A DNA stretch of 64,000 bases from Haloechinothrix sp033042135 (GTDB lineage: Bacteria > Actinomycetota > Actinomycetes > Mycobacteriales > Pseudonocardiaceae): the NCBI RefSeq assembly GCF_033042135.1, contig NZ_WBXM01000008.1, positions 160,470-224,469 on the forward strand. Direction: 5' to 3'. A program made the translations under genes and the position numbers. Positions 16,261 through 24,670 of the stretch are shown in pieces. Position 1 is the first letter of the stretch. Every line of letters begins with the position of its first letter. The notes beneath the pieces are model-generated. The model worked only from the letters and a program-made list of their open reading frames with translations. It was not told the DNA's origin and ran no database searches.

Positions 16261-17694
16261 ATGCACTACGATCTCGCGATCATCGGTTCCGGCAGCGCGG
16301 CCTTCGCCGCCGCGATCACCGCGCGCGGGCACGGCCGCAGCGTCGTCATGATCGAGCGCGGCACCCTCGGCGGCACCTGCGTGAACACCGGCTGCGTGCC
16401 GTCGAAGGCACTGCTGGCCGCGGCAGAGGAACGCCAGGTGGCGCTCGCCGACCACGTTCCCGGCATCCACACCGACGCGGGCGCGACCGATCTCGCGGCG
16501 CTATCGGCCGACACCGGCGCACTGGTGGCACGGCTGCGCAACGAGAAGTACCGTGACCTCGCCGCAGAGTACGGCTGGCAGGTCCTGTCAGGCACCGCGC
16601 GGTTCCTGCCGGATCCCGCGATCGAGGTCACCCGCCCCGACGGCGAGACCACCACCCTCGATGCGGAGCATTACCTGATCGCGACGGGATCGGCTCCGGC
16701 GCTGCCACCGGTTCCCGGCCTGGCCGAGGCCGGATACCTCACCTCGGCGGGTGCGCTGGCACTCGACACCGTGCCGGAGTCGCTGATCGTGCTGGGTGGC
16801 AGCGCCGTCGGCCTGGAACACGCCCAGCTGTGGAGCAGGCTCGGCGCGCGGGTCACGGTGGTCGAGCTCGCCTCGCGGCTGGCCCCGAGCGCCGAGCCCG
16901 AGCTCGGCCGCACCCTCGAAGCCGCGTTCCGTGACGAGGGCATCGCCGTGGTGACCGGAGCCCGCACCCACCGGGTCGACCGTGCCCACCACGATGGCGA
17001 CGGCTACCGGGACGGCTACCGAGTCGCGCTGGACGCGCCGGACACCGGTACCACCGAGCTCCGCGCCGAACAGCTCCTGGTCGCCACCGGGCGCGCACCG
17101 GTCACCGACGCGCTGGACCTCGACGCCGTCGGGGTGACGCGCGGCGAGCGTGGCGAGGTGGTGGCGGATCCATCGCTGCGCACCGCGAACCCCCGCGTGT
17201 GGGCGACAGGGGACGTAACAGGCGGTCCGCAGTTCGTCTACGTCGCCGCCGCGCACGGCACCGTCGCCGCCGACAACGCACTGACCGGCGCCGGACGCAC
17301 CCTCGACTACCGCCACCTGCCCGCGGTCATCTTCACCAGCCCCACGCTCGCCTCGGCGGGGATGACCGAAGCCGAGGCACTGGACGCGGGCTTCGACTGC
17401 GAATGCCGCATCCTCGACCTGGAGTACGTGCCGCGAGCTCTGGTCAATCGCGACACTCGTGGCGTGATCAAGCTGGTTGCCGAACGCGACACGGGACGAT
17501 TGCTCGGCGCGCACATGCTGGCACACGGCGCGGGCGATGCGATCGCGGCGGCGGTGTACGCGGTGGCGACCGGCATGACCGTGCACCGGATGGCCGAGCT
17601 GTGGCTGCCGTACCTGACCATGGCCGAAGGCCTGAAGCTGACCGCGCAGACCTTCACCCGCGACGTGTCCAAGCTCTCCTGCTGCGCGGCGTGA
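16261..17694 (+). CDS. merA: Mercuric reductase
   Basis: A 477-aa FAD/NAD(P)H disulfide oxidoreductase that reduces Hg(II) to Hg(0) in the cytoplasm. An FAD motif (GSGSAAFAAA) starts at residue 9. The redox-active pair Cys40/Cys45 is in GGTCVNTGCVPSK. A second nucleotide motif (GGSAVGLEHAQ) and ATGDVTGGPQFVYVAAAHG follow. The C-terminal vicinal pair Cys474-Cys475 in LSCCAA is the MerA hallmark that hands Hg(II) to the active site. The N-terminal HMA-type metal domain is absent, as in many actinobacterial MerA proteins. ATG 16261 is preferred to an upstream GTG. Confidence 0.96.
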   Translation: MHYDLAIIGSGSAAFAAAITARGHGRSVVMIERGTLGGTCVNTGCVPSKALLAAAEERQVALADHVPGIHTDAGATDLAALSADTGALVARLRNEKYRDLAAEYGWQVLSGTARFLPDPAIEVTRPDGETTTLDAEHYLIATGSAPALPPVPGLAEAGYLTSAGALALDTVPESLIVLGGSAVGLEHAQLWSRLGARVTVVELASRLAPSAEPELGRTLEAAFRDEGIAVVTGARTHRVDRAHHDGDGYRDGYRVALDAPDTGTTELRAEQLLVATGRAPVTDALDLDAVGVTRGERGEVVADPSLRTANPRVWATGDVTGGPQFVYVAAAHGTVAADNALTGAGRTLDYRHLPAVIFTSPTLASAGMTEAEALDAGFDCECRILDLEYVPRALVNRDTRGVIKLVAERDTGRLLGAHMLAHGAGDAIAAAVYAVATGMTVHRMAELWLPYLTMAEGLKLTAQTFTRDVSKLSCCAA

Positions 17695-17720
17695 CCGCGA
17701 CACGAAGGAGGACGTTCGCC

Positions 17721-18362
17721 ATGACCGGGACACCACACCCTGAGCCGAACACATCCCGCGCCGCAGCGGCCCTCACCCCCGAAGCACGCGGTGTGCACCG
17801 CGCACTGCTGTCCGGCTTCGCCGCAACGGGGCAATCACTGACCCGGGAAGATCTGGAACGAGTAGCGCACCGTCACGGCACCGATGTCGCAACGGTGGTG
17901 ACCGAGCTGGCCGAAGCCGACGTGGTGGCCTTCGGCGAGCGCGGGGAGGTGCGGGCGGCCTACCCGTTCGCACCGGTTCCGACGCCCATCAGCGTGACGT
18001 GGCGAGGCGGTCCGGCCGCGTACGCCATGTGCGCCATCGACGCGCTCGGCATCTCCGCCATGCTGGACCGGGCGGTAACGATCACGGCGTGCGAGCCACG
18101 CACCGGCAAGCGCATCACCGTCGACGTCGACAACGACCAGGCATCGTGGCATCCCGATTCCGCCGTGGTGTTCGCAGGCACGGTGAACGACACATGCTGC
18201 GCCGCGGTGGATCGTATGTGCGGATACGTCAACTTCTTCACCTCAGCTCGAGCCGCGTCCGATTGGGCATCCGATCACCCTGATGTCCGTGGAGCCGTGC
18301 TCGACCAGGCGACGGCTTTGGCCTCAGGCATCGCCGAGTTCGGCGAGCTGCTGCGGATGTGA
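17721..18362 (+). CDS. merB: Alkylmercury lyase (organomercurial lyase)
   Basis: A 213-aa protein that cleaves carbon-mercury bonds by protonolysis and passes Hg(II) to MerA. The catalytic triad equivalent is visible as Cys104 and Asp107 in AMCAIDALG and Cys167 in RMCGYVNFFTS. An adjacent CC pair (Cys159-Cys160) is also present. The N-terminal winged-helix-like region (about 20-80) is typical. GGAGGA precedes the ATG, 26 bp after merA, so the two genes form a broad-spectrum mercury operon. Confidence 0.95.
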   Translation: MTGTPHPEPNTSRAAAALTPEARGVHRALLSGFAATGQSLTREDLERVAHRHGTDVATVVTELAEADVVAFGERGEVRAAYPFAPVPTPISVTWRGGPAAYAMCAIDALGISAMLDRAVTITACEPRTGKRITVDVDNDQASWHPDSAVVFAGTVNDTCCAAVDRMCGYVNFFTSARAASDWASDHPDVRGAVLDQATALASGIAEFGELLRM

Positions 18363-18525
18363 CGGCGACGTCATCGAGGCGGACCGGCTTGGCGGGGACA
18401 ACGCCCGCGCTGGCAAGTGCTGGCCGCGCGGAGCGGCGAGGCCCCACCGAGCCCGGTTGAGGCGGGCAGGTATCCCGCTCCTACGCCTGGGTAAGCGATC
18501 GGGAAACACCTCGACCAGACCCAAA

Positions 18526-18543
18526 TGTGCTACAATTGCTACA
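18526..18543 (+). promoter_or_regulatory. Promoter and likely operator of the toxin-antitoxin pair
   Basis: Two direct TGCTACA repeats, 9 bp apart (18528-18534, 18537-18543), overlap a -10-like TACAAT. The AT-rich patch lies 21 bp before the antitoxin start. Autoregulation by the Phd-type antitoxin is expected from the family. Confidence 0.55.
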
Positions 18544-18564
18544 TCCGGTAATCGTGGAGGAGCC

Positions 18565-18819
18565 ATGTCACGCACCATTGCGCACCGTGAACTGCGGAAC
18601 AACAGCAGCGCGGTGCTCCGTGATGTCCAGGCAGGCGAAAGCATCCAGATCAGCAATCACGGCGAGGTGGTCGCTCTCCTCGTGCCGCCATCCCATCCAT
18701 CGGCAACGTCGCTCCAGGTCCGCCATGCCCGCATTCGGGGAGGCTTCAGCCAGCTGTCCCGCGTGCGCATCCCACAGTCGACCCAGGACGTTCTCGATGA
18801 TCTCCGAGGCGACCGTTGA
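18565..18819 (+). CDS. Phd/YefM-type antitoxin
   Basis: An 84-aa protein beginning MSRTIAHRELRNNSSAVLRD, the Phd/YefM DNA-binding fold (RELRNNSS-VLRDVQAGE, then ISNHGEVVALLVP). The C-terminal half is the likely toxin-binding tail. It has a good ribosome binding site (GGAGG). Its stop overlaps the toxin TTG start (TTGA), the usual coupling in these modules. Confidence 0.9.
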   Translation: MSRTIAHRELRNNSSAVLRDVQAGESIQISNHGEVVALLVPPSHPSATSLQVRHARIRGGFSQLSRVRIPQSTQDVLDDLRGDR

Positions 18820-19208
18820 CGGCATACGTCGAAACATCGGCCGCGGCCAAACTGTTGATCGAAGAAACCGAATCAGCCGCACTGAGCGCGTACCTGGACC
18901 TGCTGGCTGAGCGGCACGTCACGGTCGCGTCCAGCATGGTGCTCGAAACCGAGCTGCGGCGTCTGGCGACTCGTCACGAGATCGATCAATCGACCGTCAC
19001 GGAGCTTCTCGACAGATTCGATCTCGTTACCCCCGATCGCGCGATCTTCGTCGAGGCCGGGTTGCTACCGGGACGGTACTTGCGCAGCCTCGACGCACTA
19101 CACGTCGCGATCGCGCTGCGAATCAACGCCGAAGAGTTCCTCGCTTACGACACACGGCAATCCGAGGCTGCTCGGGCAGTCGGGCTGCATGTCGCAGCCC
19201 CCACGTGA
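18816..19208 (+). CDS. VapC-like PIN-domain toxin
   Basis: A 130-aa PIN-domain ribonuclease. Acidic metal-binding residues appear in order: Glu in YVETSAAAKLL (Asp is more usual), Glu in VLETELRRL, Asp in SLDALHVAIALR and Asp in LAYDTRQ. VapC-type toxins cut RNA, often tRNA. It starts with TTG overlapping the antitoxin stop. It lies directly after merB. Confidence 0.9.
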   Translation: MTAYVETSAAAKLLIEETESAALSAYLDLLAERHVTVASSMVLETELRRLATRHEIDQSTVTELLDRFDLVTPDRAIFVEAGLLPGRYLRSLDALHVAIALRINAEEFLAYDTRQSEAARAVGLHVAAPT

Positions 19209-19278
19209 GGTCGCCTCGGCCAGGGTCGCGTCATCCGCAGGCTCGTCCGAACGACCGGTGGTTCGAGCGTGGCTCGCC

Positions 19279-20010
19279 CTACTGGCGCACGCCGTCCATC
19301 TCCACGGCCACCTGACCGGTGTGGAAGGCGGTCATTCCCGCGATCGTGTGCGCCTCCGCGAACGGGGTCGCGTACGACCACGCGACGTCGGGATAAAGCG
19401 TGTCACCGATCCGGATCGAGTGGTACGACGCCGTGCCCTTGTAGGGGCAGCGCGTCACCGTGTCGCTCGGCTCGAGCAGATCCAGCCGCACGTCGGTTGT
19501 CGACAGGTAAGCGCACGGCGGCAGGCCCGTCTCGAACAGCAGCCGGGGATGGGTCGACTCCGCTACCACCACCCCGCCGAGCTCCGCGCGCACACGGCGC
19601 GAGCTCGCCAGGATGTCGATCCTGACGTACGGATCGCGGGGGTGGACATAGACCTCCTCGTCCTCTTCGAACCAGGAGTCCACCGCTTTCCAGCGGAAAC
19701 GCAGGTGATCCCGCAACCGCGCGACCGGCGAGTCCGGGAAGCTCAGCACCCCGTCGACGGCTTCCCGCTCGGCCACCCGCACCGTGTGCAGCCGTGCCTG
19801 GCCGGCTCCGGTCCAGTGACGGCTACGTCCTGTGCCGGCGATCAGGTCGGTCCGCACATCCTCGCGGGGGAAGTAATACGCGGGGTGGTGTGGCCGCTCC
19901 CACACCAGCAGCGCCCTGGTGGAATCGACGACGACGGTTCCCGCGAGGACACCGCGGATCCGTTTCGGGCTCAGTTCGTGCGGCAACTCGCCGCGCTCGG
20001 GAGTCTCCAT
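19279..20010 (-). CDS. DUF427 tandem-domain protein
   Basis: A 243-aa protein with two DUF427 repeats (about 25-110 and 125-225). Each has a VVVDSTRALLVWE or VVVAESTHPRLLFE strand pair followed by a YYFPREDV or AYLSTTDVR turn; RCPYKGTASYHSI is the strongest family signature. ATG at 20010 has CGGAG close upstream; an ATG further out at 20061 gives an unlikely N-terminus. The function is unknown. Confidence 0.88.
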   Translation of the reverse strand: METPERGELPHELSPKRIRGVLAGTVVVDSTRALLVWERPHHPAYYFPREDVRTDLIAGTGRSRHWTGAGQARLHTVRVAEREAVDGVLSFPDSPVARLRDHLRFRWKAVDSWFEEDEEVYVHPRDPYVRIDILASSRRVRAELGGVVVAESTHPRLLFETGLPPCAYLSTTDVRLDLLEPSDTVTRCPYKGTASYHSIRIGDTLYPDVAWSYATPFAEAHTIAGMTAFHTGQVAVEMDGVRQ

Positions 20011-20140
20011 ACTCCGGTGACCGATCCGGTGGTGGTATTTATTCCCGGCAACGTGCCGCATCCCGTGACGGGCAGGAATGTGCGCCGTAGCATGGCCACG
20101 TCGTACGCCCGTCCCGCCATCACGTCACGGAGCACGCCGC

Positions 20141-20680
20141 ATGAGCTACCTGCCGTCGCTGCCGGAGAACGCCACTCTGCTCGACGTGCTGCGCGCCTAC
20201 CCGGACGCGGCACGCCCGCTGCTTGACTACCACGAAGCGGTGCTGCGCGGCCCGTCGCCGCTGAGCATCGCCCAACGCGAGCTGCTCGCCGCCTACGTCT
20301 CCGGTCTCAATGCCTGCGACTACTGCCACGGCATCCACGAGGCGACCGCGCAGTCCTTCGGTGTGGAACCGGGGACGCTGGCGGCACTGCTGTCCGATAT
20401 CGACAGCGCCCCGGTGGAGCAGTCCATGAAGCCCGTACTGCGCTACGCGACCACACTCACCGAGGAGCCCGGACGCGTGCGCCCCGACGACGCCCGAGCC
20501 GTGCTGGACGCCGGGTGGGAGGAGCGCACGCTGCACGACGCGGCGGCCGTGGTCGGGTTGTTCAACCTGATGAACCGACTCGTGGGTGGCCTGGGCATCA
20601 CGCTGAGCCCGGAATACGTACCCACCTCCTCCAGACGCCTCGCCGACGGCGGCTACTCCGGGCTGAAGGACCTGTTGTAG
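20141..20680 (+). CDS. Carboxymuconolactone decarboxylase (CMD) family protein, AhpD-like
   Basis: A 179-aa all-helical CMD protein with the AhpD redox pair in LNACDYCHGIHE (CxxC plus His). AhpD-type proteins act as thiol-dependent peroxidases or recycle them. It is closely similar to the protein at 24043-24582. Both start MS-LPSLP and share the VSGLNAC core and the DADDAR/DDARAVLDAGWEE block. Confidence 0.9.
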   Translation: MSYLPSLPENATLLDVLRAYPDAARPLLDYHEAVLRGPSPLSIAQRELLAAYVSGLNACDYCHGIHEATAQSFGVEPGTLAALLSDIDSAPVEQSMKPVLRYATTLTEEPGRVRPDDARAVLDAGWEERTLHDAAAVVGLFNLMNRLVGGLGITLSPEYVPTSSRRLADGGYSGLKDLL

Positions 20681-20705
20681 CCTGCACCGCTTGCCACGGG
20701 ACGCG

Positions 20706-21404
20706 TCAGCGCACGCGGGTGGCCCTGCCGGACAGGTGCGCGGTCAACGGGGTGTGCGGGAACGCACGCAGTCCCCGCTTGAGCTCGGCGAAACCGGGCC
20801 AGCGAGCCAGGGTGGTGATCGAATCCCACAGCCGCAGCGCGTCGTCGCCCTCCGGGGCACGGTCGATCACCGGACCGAAGAACGCCGGCCCATCCGGCGG
20901 GTCGAAGCTCAAGATCGGGGTTCCCACCTCGCCGCCTGCGCGCTCCACTGCCTCCTCGGTATCGGCCCGCAGCACCTCGTCCCAGCCGGCGTCGGCGGCA
21001 GCCGTAGCCAACTCTCGCGGCAGGCCGACCTCACCAAGGATGGCGGTGAGATCGCGCGGGCGGGCGCACTCGGCGAGGATCGCCTCGAACCCGTCGACCG
21101 AGGGCTCGGGCGTATGCCACAGCGCGCGGCCCATCGCCCGGTACAGCTCACCCACCACCTCGGGTCCGTGCTGCTGCCGGGCGGTGGCGACCACGCGCAG
21201 CATCTCGAGCCCGCGCTGATGCGCCTGCGGGTAGCCTTCCGGCCGATCCTGGTAGCCGATCGGCTCGTTGAGGATGCGCAGCGACAGCGGCCGCCACCGC
21301 ACCCGCAACGAGCGCCGCTCGACCACGTGCCACACCCACTCCGCGGTCACCCAGCAAAACGGGCATACCGGATCGAACGAGAACTCGAGATCGACGTCGG
21401 CCAT
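20706..21404 (-). CDS. DsbA-family mycothiol-dependent nitroreductase-like protein (Rv2466c type)
   Basis: A 232-aa thioredoxin-fold protein. The active site DPVCPFCWVTAEW near residue 15 is the CPxCW motif of the DsbA subgroup that includes M. tuberculosis Rv2466c, a mycothiol-dependent oxidoreductase. A helical insertion spans about 60-140, with VGTPILSFDPPDG as the cis-Pro region. In this neighbourhood a role in mycothiol-linked detoxification is likely. Confidence 0.87.
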   Translation of the reverse strand: MADVDLEFSFDPVCPFCWVTAEWVWHVVERRSLRVRWRPLSLRILNEPIGYQDRPEGYPQAHQRGLEMLRVVATARQQHGPEVVGELYRAMGRALWHTPEPSVDGFEAILAECARPRDLTAILGEVGLPRELATAAADAGWDEVLRADTEEAVERAGGEVGTPILSFDPPDGPAFFGPVIDRAPEGDDALRLWDSITTLARWPGFAELKRGLRAFPHTPLTAHLSGRATRVR

Positions 21405-21455
21405 GATGTCAGCTCCCTCTCCACATGGTCCGGTGAACCGCTCGCGACCACCGTC

Positions 21456-22004
21456 TCATGCCGACCACGCGTACGCGGCGAACGCGTCGTCGAGCGGGGT
21501 ATCTGCCAGGTGGTTGATGTAATTCGACAGCGTTTTCATCGCCACACCGGTAACGATGTCGAGCATCTGCCGCCGCTCGAATCCCGCGGCGAGGAACTCG
21601 GCAATCTCCTCCTGCTGGACCCAGCCTTGCCGCTCCACCACGGTCCGCGCGAACCGCCGAACCGCTTCCAGCCGGCCGTCGCCGATCGGCTTGTCCTGCC
21701 GGATCGCGTCGATCACGGCGCTGTCGACGCCCGCGCCCTGTGCCACGGCGGAATGCACCGCGAGACAGTACCCACAGCTGTTCTGCCTGCTCACCGCCAG
21801 CCACACGACGTGCTGTTCCTGCCGGGACAGCGAGCTGGCGAGGAACTGCTCCTGGGCGGCCCGGTAGGCGCGGAAAGCCTGGGGCGACTCGGCCATCACC
21901 CCGTAGATGTTCGGGATGAACCCGAAGTTCGAGCGGAGCTGTTCCAGCTCCGGCGTGATCTCGGCGGGGGCGCTGTTCTCGTCGTGCACACCGAATTCGA
22001 CCAT
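21456..22004 (-). CDS. AhpD/CMD-family peroxidase-related protein
   Basis: A 182-aa protein of the peroxidase-related CMD subgroup. NFGFIPNIYGVMAESP leads into the helical core and NSCGYCLAVHS carries the CxxC pair and proton-relay His. A GYCLAVHS-type loop is typical of alkylhydroperoxidase AhpD-fold proteins. It is divergent from 22222; the shared intergenic region holds site S5, 122 bp from this start. Confidence 0.9.
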   Translation of the reverse strand: MVEFGVHDENSAPAEITPELEQLRSNFGFIPNIYGVMAESPQAFRAYRAAQEQFLASSLSRQEQHVVWLAVSRQNSCGYCLAVHSAVAQGAGVDSAVIDAIRQDKPIGDGRLEAVRRFARTVVERQGWVQQEEIAEFLAAGFERRQMLDIVTGVAMKTLSNYINHLADTPLDDAFAAYAWSA

Positions 22005-22125
22005 TGATCCTCCTCACGGGATACGGGTATCGCGCACACCGCGACACGGTCGGTGACCGCACGCCTCCGGCCGACGTGCTCACCGCGGCTGACAACACGC
22101 CGCGACCACACGTCGATCCGGGGAG

Positions 22126-22141
22126 TGTCCGCTCACTGACA
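22126..22141. promoter_or_regulatory. Crp-like palindrome S5
   Basis: TGTCCGCTCACTGACA, between the AhpD-like gene (122 bp) and the 22222 gene (81 bp). Confidence 0.65.
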
Positions 22142-22221
22142 TTCCCGCCTGTGGCGTCGCATCCCCCGGGTTGCACCTCATACGCACACACCGTGCCCGG
22201 CATCGGAACGAGGTGATCCTC

Positions 22222-22797
22222 ATGACCGCAGCGGAACTGCACGCCAAGGGAGCCGTGTGGCGCAACCGCTCCTGGCACTTCGCCGCGCTGTTCCTCGAAG
22301 GGGAAGCGCCGGACCGGTCGAGTGGCACCATGCTGGTCGATGCCCTACACCTGGTGGCGCGGGCTCGCGGGCTACGACTGATCACCGATCTGGATCAGAT
22401 CTCCCTCCAACCCGTGCCGAAGTGGCGGGTGCTGCTCAACGCCCGGCACGCCGTGACCCTCGAGTGGCCACACAGCCGCCCCCTGCTGGCCAACGCCCCG
22501 ATCGAGCTGCCCCACGGCTGGCACGAACTCGCCTCAGCCCACGGCATCGTCCTCGTGTTCGCCGGCTACGGCCTCGGGTTGCACGAGCAGTCCCGTGGCG
22601 ACGCCGCATCCACCACCGAGCGCCTGGTGGAAGCGGCCTGGGACGGTGCGCTGGCGGGCGCCGCGGTGCGGTTCGACGGGGCCGCTACGGTCGCGCTCGC
22701 CGGCATGACCGGCAGGCCCCGGCGCGTGCGCCGTCACCGGAGGCAAGGGCGTGGGCCGGCGTGGCCGGCGGGGCACGCGACGCGCGAACCGGCGTGA
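22222..22797 (+). CDS. Hypothetical protein upstream of NAD(P)HX epimerase-like gene
   Basis: A 191-aa protein with no family recognised. It begins MTAAELHAKGAVWRNRSWHF and contains ARGLRLITDLDQISLQPVP and HGWHELASAHGIVLVFAGYG, then a basic C-terminal tail (PRRVRRHRRQGR). No signal peptide or membrane helix is seen. GAGGTGATCCT precedes the ATG. It is probably co-transcribed with the epimerase gene 10 bp later and lies 81 bp after site S5. Confidence 0.7.
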   Translation: MTAAELHAKGAVWRNRSWHFAALFLEGEAPDRSSGTMLVDALHLVARARGLRLITDLDQISLQPVPKWRVLLNARHAVTLEWPHSRPLLANAPIELPHGWHELASAHGIVLVFAGYGLGLHEQSRGDAASTTERLVEAAWDGALAGAAVRFDGAATVALAGMTGRPRRVRRHRRQGRGPAWPAGHATREPA

Positions 22798-22807
22798 AAG
22801 GAGTCCC

Positions 22808-23566
22808 ATGCGTCGACCGCACGTTCCCTGCCGCGAAGTACCGGCCATCACCGCGGCGCAGATGCGGGAGGTCGACCGCATCGCCACCAGCGAGTTCCAC
22901 ATCGAGCTCAAGCAGCTCATGGAGAACGCGGGGCGCAGTCTCGCCGAGATCGCGACCGAAACCTTCCGTCCATGTCGGGTCGTCGTGCTGTGCGGCCCAG
23001 GCGGCAACGGCGGGGGCGGTCTCGTAGCAGCGCGGCACCTGATCAATCGCGGGTGCAACGTGTCTGTCGTGCTCGCCACGACCATGTCCGATATGGCACT
23101 GGTGGCCGGGTATCAGCTCGACATCCTGCGGCAGATCGGTACTCCGGTGATCGAGCCCGCCGAAGAAAGCCTGGGACGGCCGTGGCCCACGGTACCCGGC
23201 AGCGCGGATCTGATCATCGACGCGCTGCTCGGATACAGCACCAAGGGTGATCCGCGCGACGGGGCCGCGCGGCTGATCGACTGGGCCAACGCCCACCCTG
23301 CTCCCGTGCTGAGCCTGGACAGTCCCAGTGGGCTCGATGTGACCACCGGCGCCGCTGGTCACCCGTGCGTGCTCGCCACCGGCACACTGACACTCGCACT
23401 GCCCAAGCTCGGATTGCTGGAGGCCGGTGAGGTGGGGTGGCTGGCGCTGGCCGATATCTCGATCCCAGCAGCCACCTACCGAGGGATGGGCTACGAGGTC
23501 GGCGAGCTGTTCGCCGCGGGGCCGATCGTGTCGCTGGTAGGCGAGCCAGCGGCAGCACACGAGTGA
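22808..23566 (+). CDS. NAD(P)H-hydrate epimerase-like protein (YjeF N-domain)
   Basis: A 252-aa YjeF_N/NnrE-type Rossmann protein. The start ITAAQMREVDRIATSEF, phosphate-binding loop CGPGGNGGGGLVAARHL, Asp in IDALLGYSTKG and LDSPSGLDVTTG line up with epimerases that repair R-NAD(P)HX. The loop differs from the standard CGPGNNGGDG (Gly for Asn and for Asp), so activity should be checked. The ADP-dependent dehydratase domain found in many bacterial fusions is missing. Confidence 0.82.
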   Translation: MRRPHVPCREVPAITAAQMREVDRIATSEFHIELKQLMENAGRSLAEIATETFRPCRVVVLCGPGGNGGGGLVAARHLINRGCNVSVVLATTMSDMALVAGYQLDILRQIGTPVIEPAEESLGRPWPTVPGSADLIIDALLGYSTKGDPRDGAARLIDWANAHPAPVLSLDSPSGLDVTTGAAGHPCVLATGTLTLALPKLGLLEAGEVGWLALADISIPAATYRGMGYEVGELFAAGPIVSLVGEPAAAHE

Positions 23567-23571
23567 GAACG

Positions 23572-24582
23572 ATGATGCCACGGGGATCGCGACGCCTCGA
23601 CACCATGCGCCGGAGGCGTCGAACCCTCGGGACGTGCTGCCGCCACACCAGTACCGAGATGTGCGCCCGCTGTTCCTGGTCAAGGCTTCCACAAGCGATC
23701 GGCATCCTGCTCCGCGGGTACACGGCCCGCCGCGCGATGCCGATCGCGGCGATCGTCGGGACCGTGCTCTCGGCGGCCAACCAGGGCGTCACAATCGCGA
23801 CCGGGTCCGCCACGGCAGGCACCTGGATCACAGTCGCGGTCAACTACGCGGTGCCGTACCTCGTCGCCAGCGTCGGCTACCTGTCGGGTCGGCGGGTGTA
23901 CGCCCGGATGTCCCCGCCACCTCAGGATGCGCGTCACCCAATAGGAGCCGCGCGCCTGGGTGGCGAGCCGAAGGACTCCTCGGGTACACCAAGTGCACCG
24001 AAGGAGCCCTTCGGCTCATCTCCACCGGAAGGAGTACCCAACGTGAGTCACCTCCCTTCGCTGCCGCCCGATGCTGGCCTACTCGAATTCTTCAAGGAGG
24101 TCCCTGGCGCCGCGCGCCCACTGCTGGACTACACCCAAGCCGTGTTGCGCGGCGATTCCCCGCTGACCGTTGCCGAACGCGAACTCATCGGTGCCTATGT
24201 ATCCGGGCTCAACGCCTGCCGCTTCTGCCGCAGTGTGCACAGCACGATCGCTACCGAGTTCGGAGTTCCCAGGGAAACACTGACTTCCGCACTGTCCGAC
24301 ATCGATAGCTCTGCTGTGGAGGATCGGATGAAACCACTTCTCCACTTCGCCAGAAAACTCACCGAAACACCGGGGCAGATCACCGCCGATGACGCTCGGA
24401 CAGTACTCGACGCGGGATGGGAGGAGGGCGCGCTGCGCGACGCCGTCACCGTCTGCGCGTTGCTCAACATGATGAACCGGATCGTCGACGGGCTCGGACT
24501 TGCCTCCCACGACGGGTACGTAGCGGCCGCCGCGAGCCTCCTGGCCGACGGCGGCTACGAAGGGGTGAAAGCCACGCTGTGA
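23572..24582 (+). CDS. NrtS-like membrane segment in frame with a CMD domain
   Basis: One uninterrupted frame. Residues about 45-120 are a small two-helix membrane unit (AMPIAAIVGTVLSAANQG, then TWITVAVNYAVPYLVASVGY) resembling NrtS-type nitrate/nitrite transport proteins. They are followed by a Pro-rich stretch translated from a 53-bp repeat (GGEPKDSSGTPSAPKEPFGS) and then the complete CMD protein. No stop codon separates the two. The CMD part has its own ribosome binding site and GTG at 24043. Either two proteins are made, the first reading through, or the repeat created a fusion. The start is tentative: paired ATGs 5 bp after the previous stop. Confidence 0.45.
   Translation: MMPRGSRRLDTMRRRRRTLGTCCRHTSTEMCARCSWSRLPQAIGILLRGYTARRAMPIAAIVGTVLSAANQGVTIATGSATAGTWITVAVNYAVPYLVASVGYLSGRRVYARMSPPPQDARHPIGAARLGGEPKDSSGTPSAPKEPFGSSPPEGVPNVSHLPSLPPDAGLLEFFKEVPGAARPLLDYTQAVLRGDSPLTVAERELIGAYVSGLNACRFCRSVHSTIATEFGVPRETLTSALSDIDSSAVEDRMKPLLHFARKLTETPGQITADDARTVLDAGWEEGALRDAVTVCALLNMMNRIVDGLGLASHDGYVAAAASLLADGGYEGVKATL
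23965..24017 (+). repeat. 53-bp hairpin repeat, copy A
   Basis: Outer arms GAGCCGAAGG and CCTTCGGCTC, inner arms GGGTACAC and GTGCACC. It is 53 bp long, like the other four copies (24594, 48029, 48104, 51595). Plus orientation, judged by ACTCC after the left arm. Confidence 0.9.
24043..24582 (+). CDS. CMD-family protein, AhpD-like (paralog of 20141)
   Basis: A 179-aa CMD protein with VSGLNACRFCRSVHS (CxxC pair plus His). GTG at 24043 has GGAAGGAG at good spacing and gives the same MS-LPSLP start as the paralog at 20141. The frame is also open upstream through repeat copy A into an NrtS-like segment. A second 53-bp repeat (copy B) lies 11 bp after the stop. Confidence 0.85.
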   Translation: MSHLPSLPPDAGLLEFFKEVPGAARPLLDYTQAVLRGDSPLTVAERELIGAYVSGLNACRFCRSVHSTIATEFGVPRETLTSALSDIDSSAVEDRMKPLLHFARKLTETPGQITADDARTVLDAGWEEGALRDAVTVCALLNMMNRIVDGLGLASHDGYVAAAASLLADGGYEGVKATL

Positions 24583-24593
24583 CCGGGGTAGGT

Positions 24594-24646
24594 GAGCCGA
24601 AGGACTCCTCGGGTACAGCATGTGCACCGAAGGAGCCCTTCGGCTC
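24594..24646 (+). repeat. 53-bp hairpin repeat, copy B
   Basis: Nearly identical to copy A, differing only at a few positions near the loop (GTACAGCATGTGCACC). It lies between the converging CMD and LVIVD genes, where it could act as a terminator. Confidence 0.9.
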
Positions 24647-24670
24647 GCACCCCACCCGCGTCAGCGCCGG

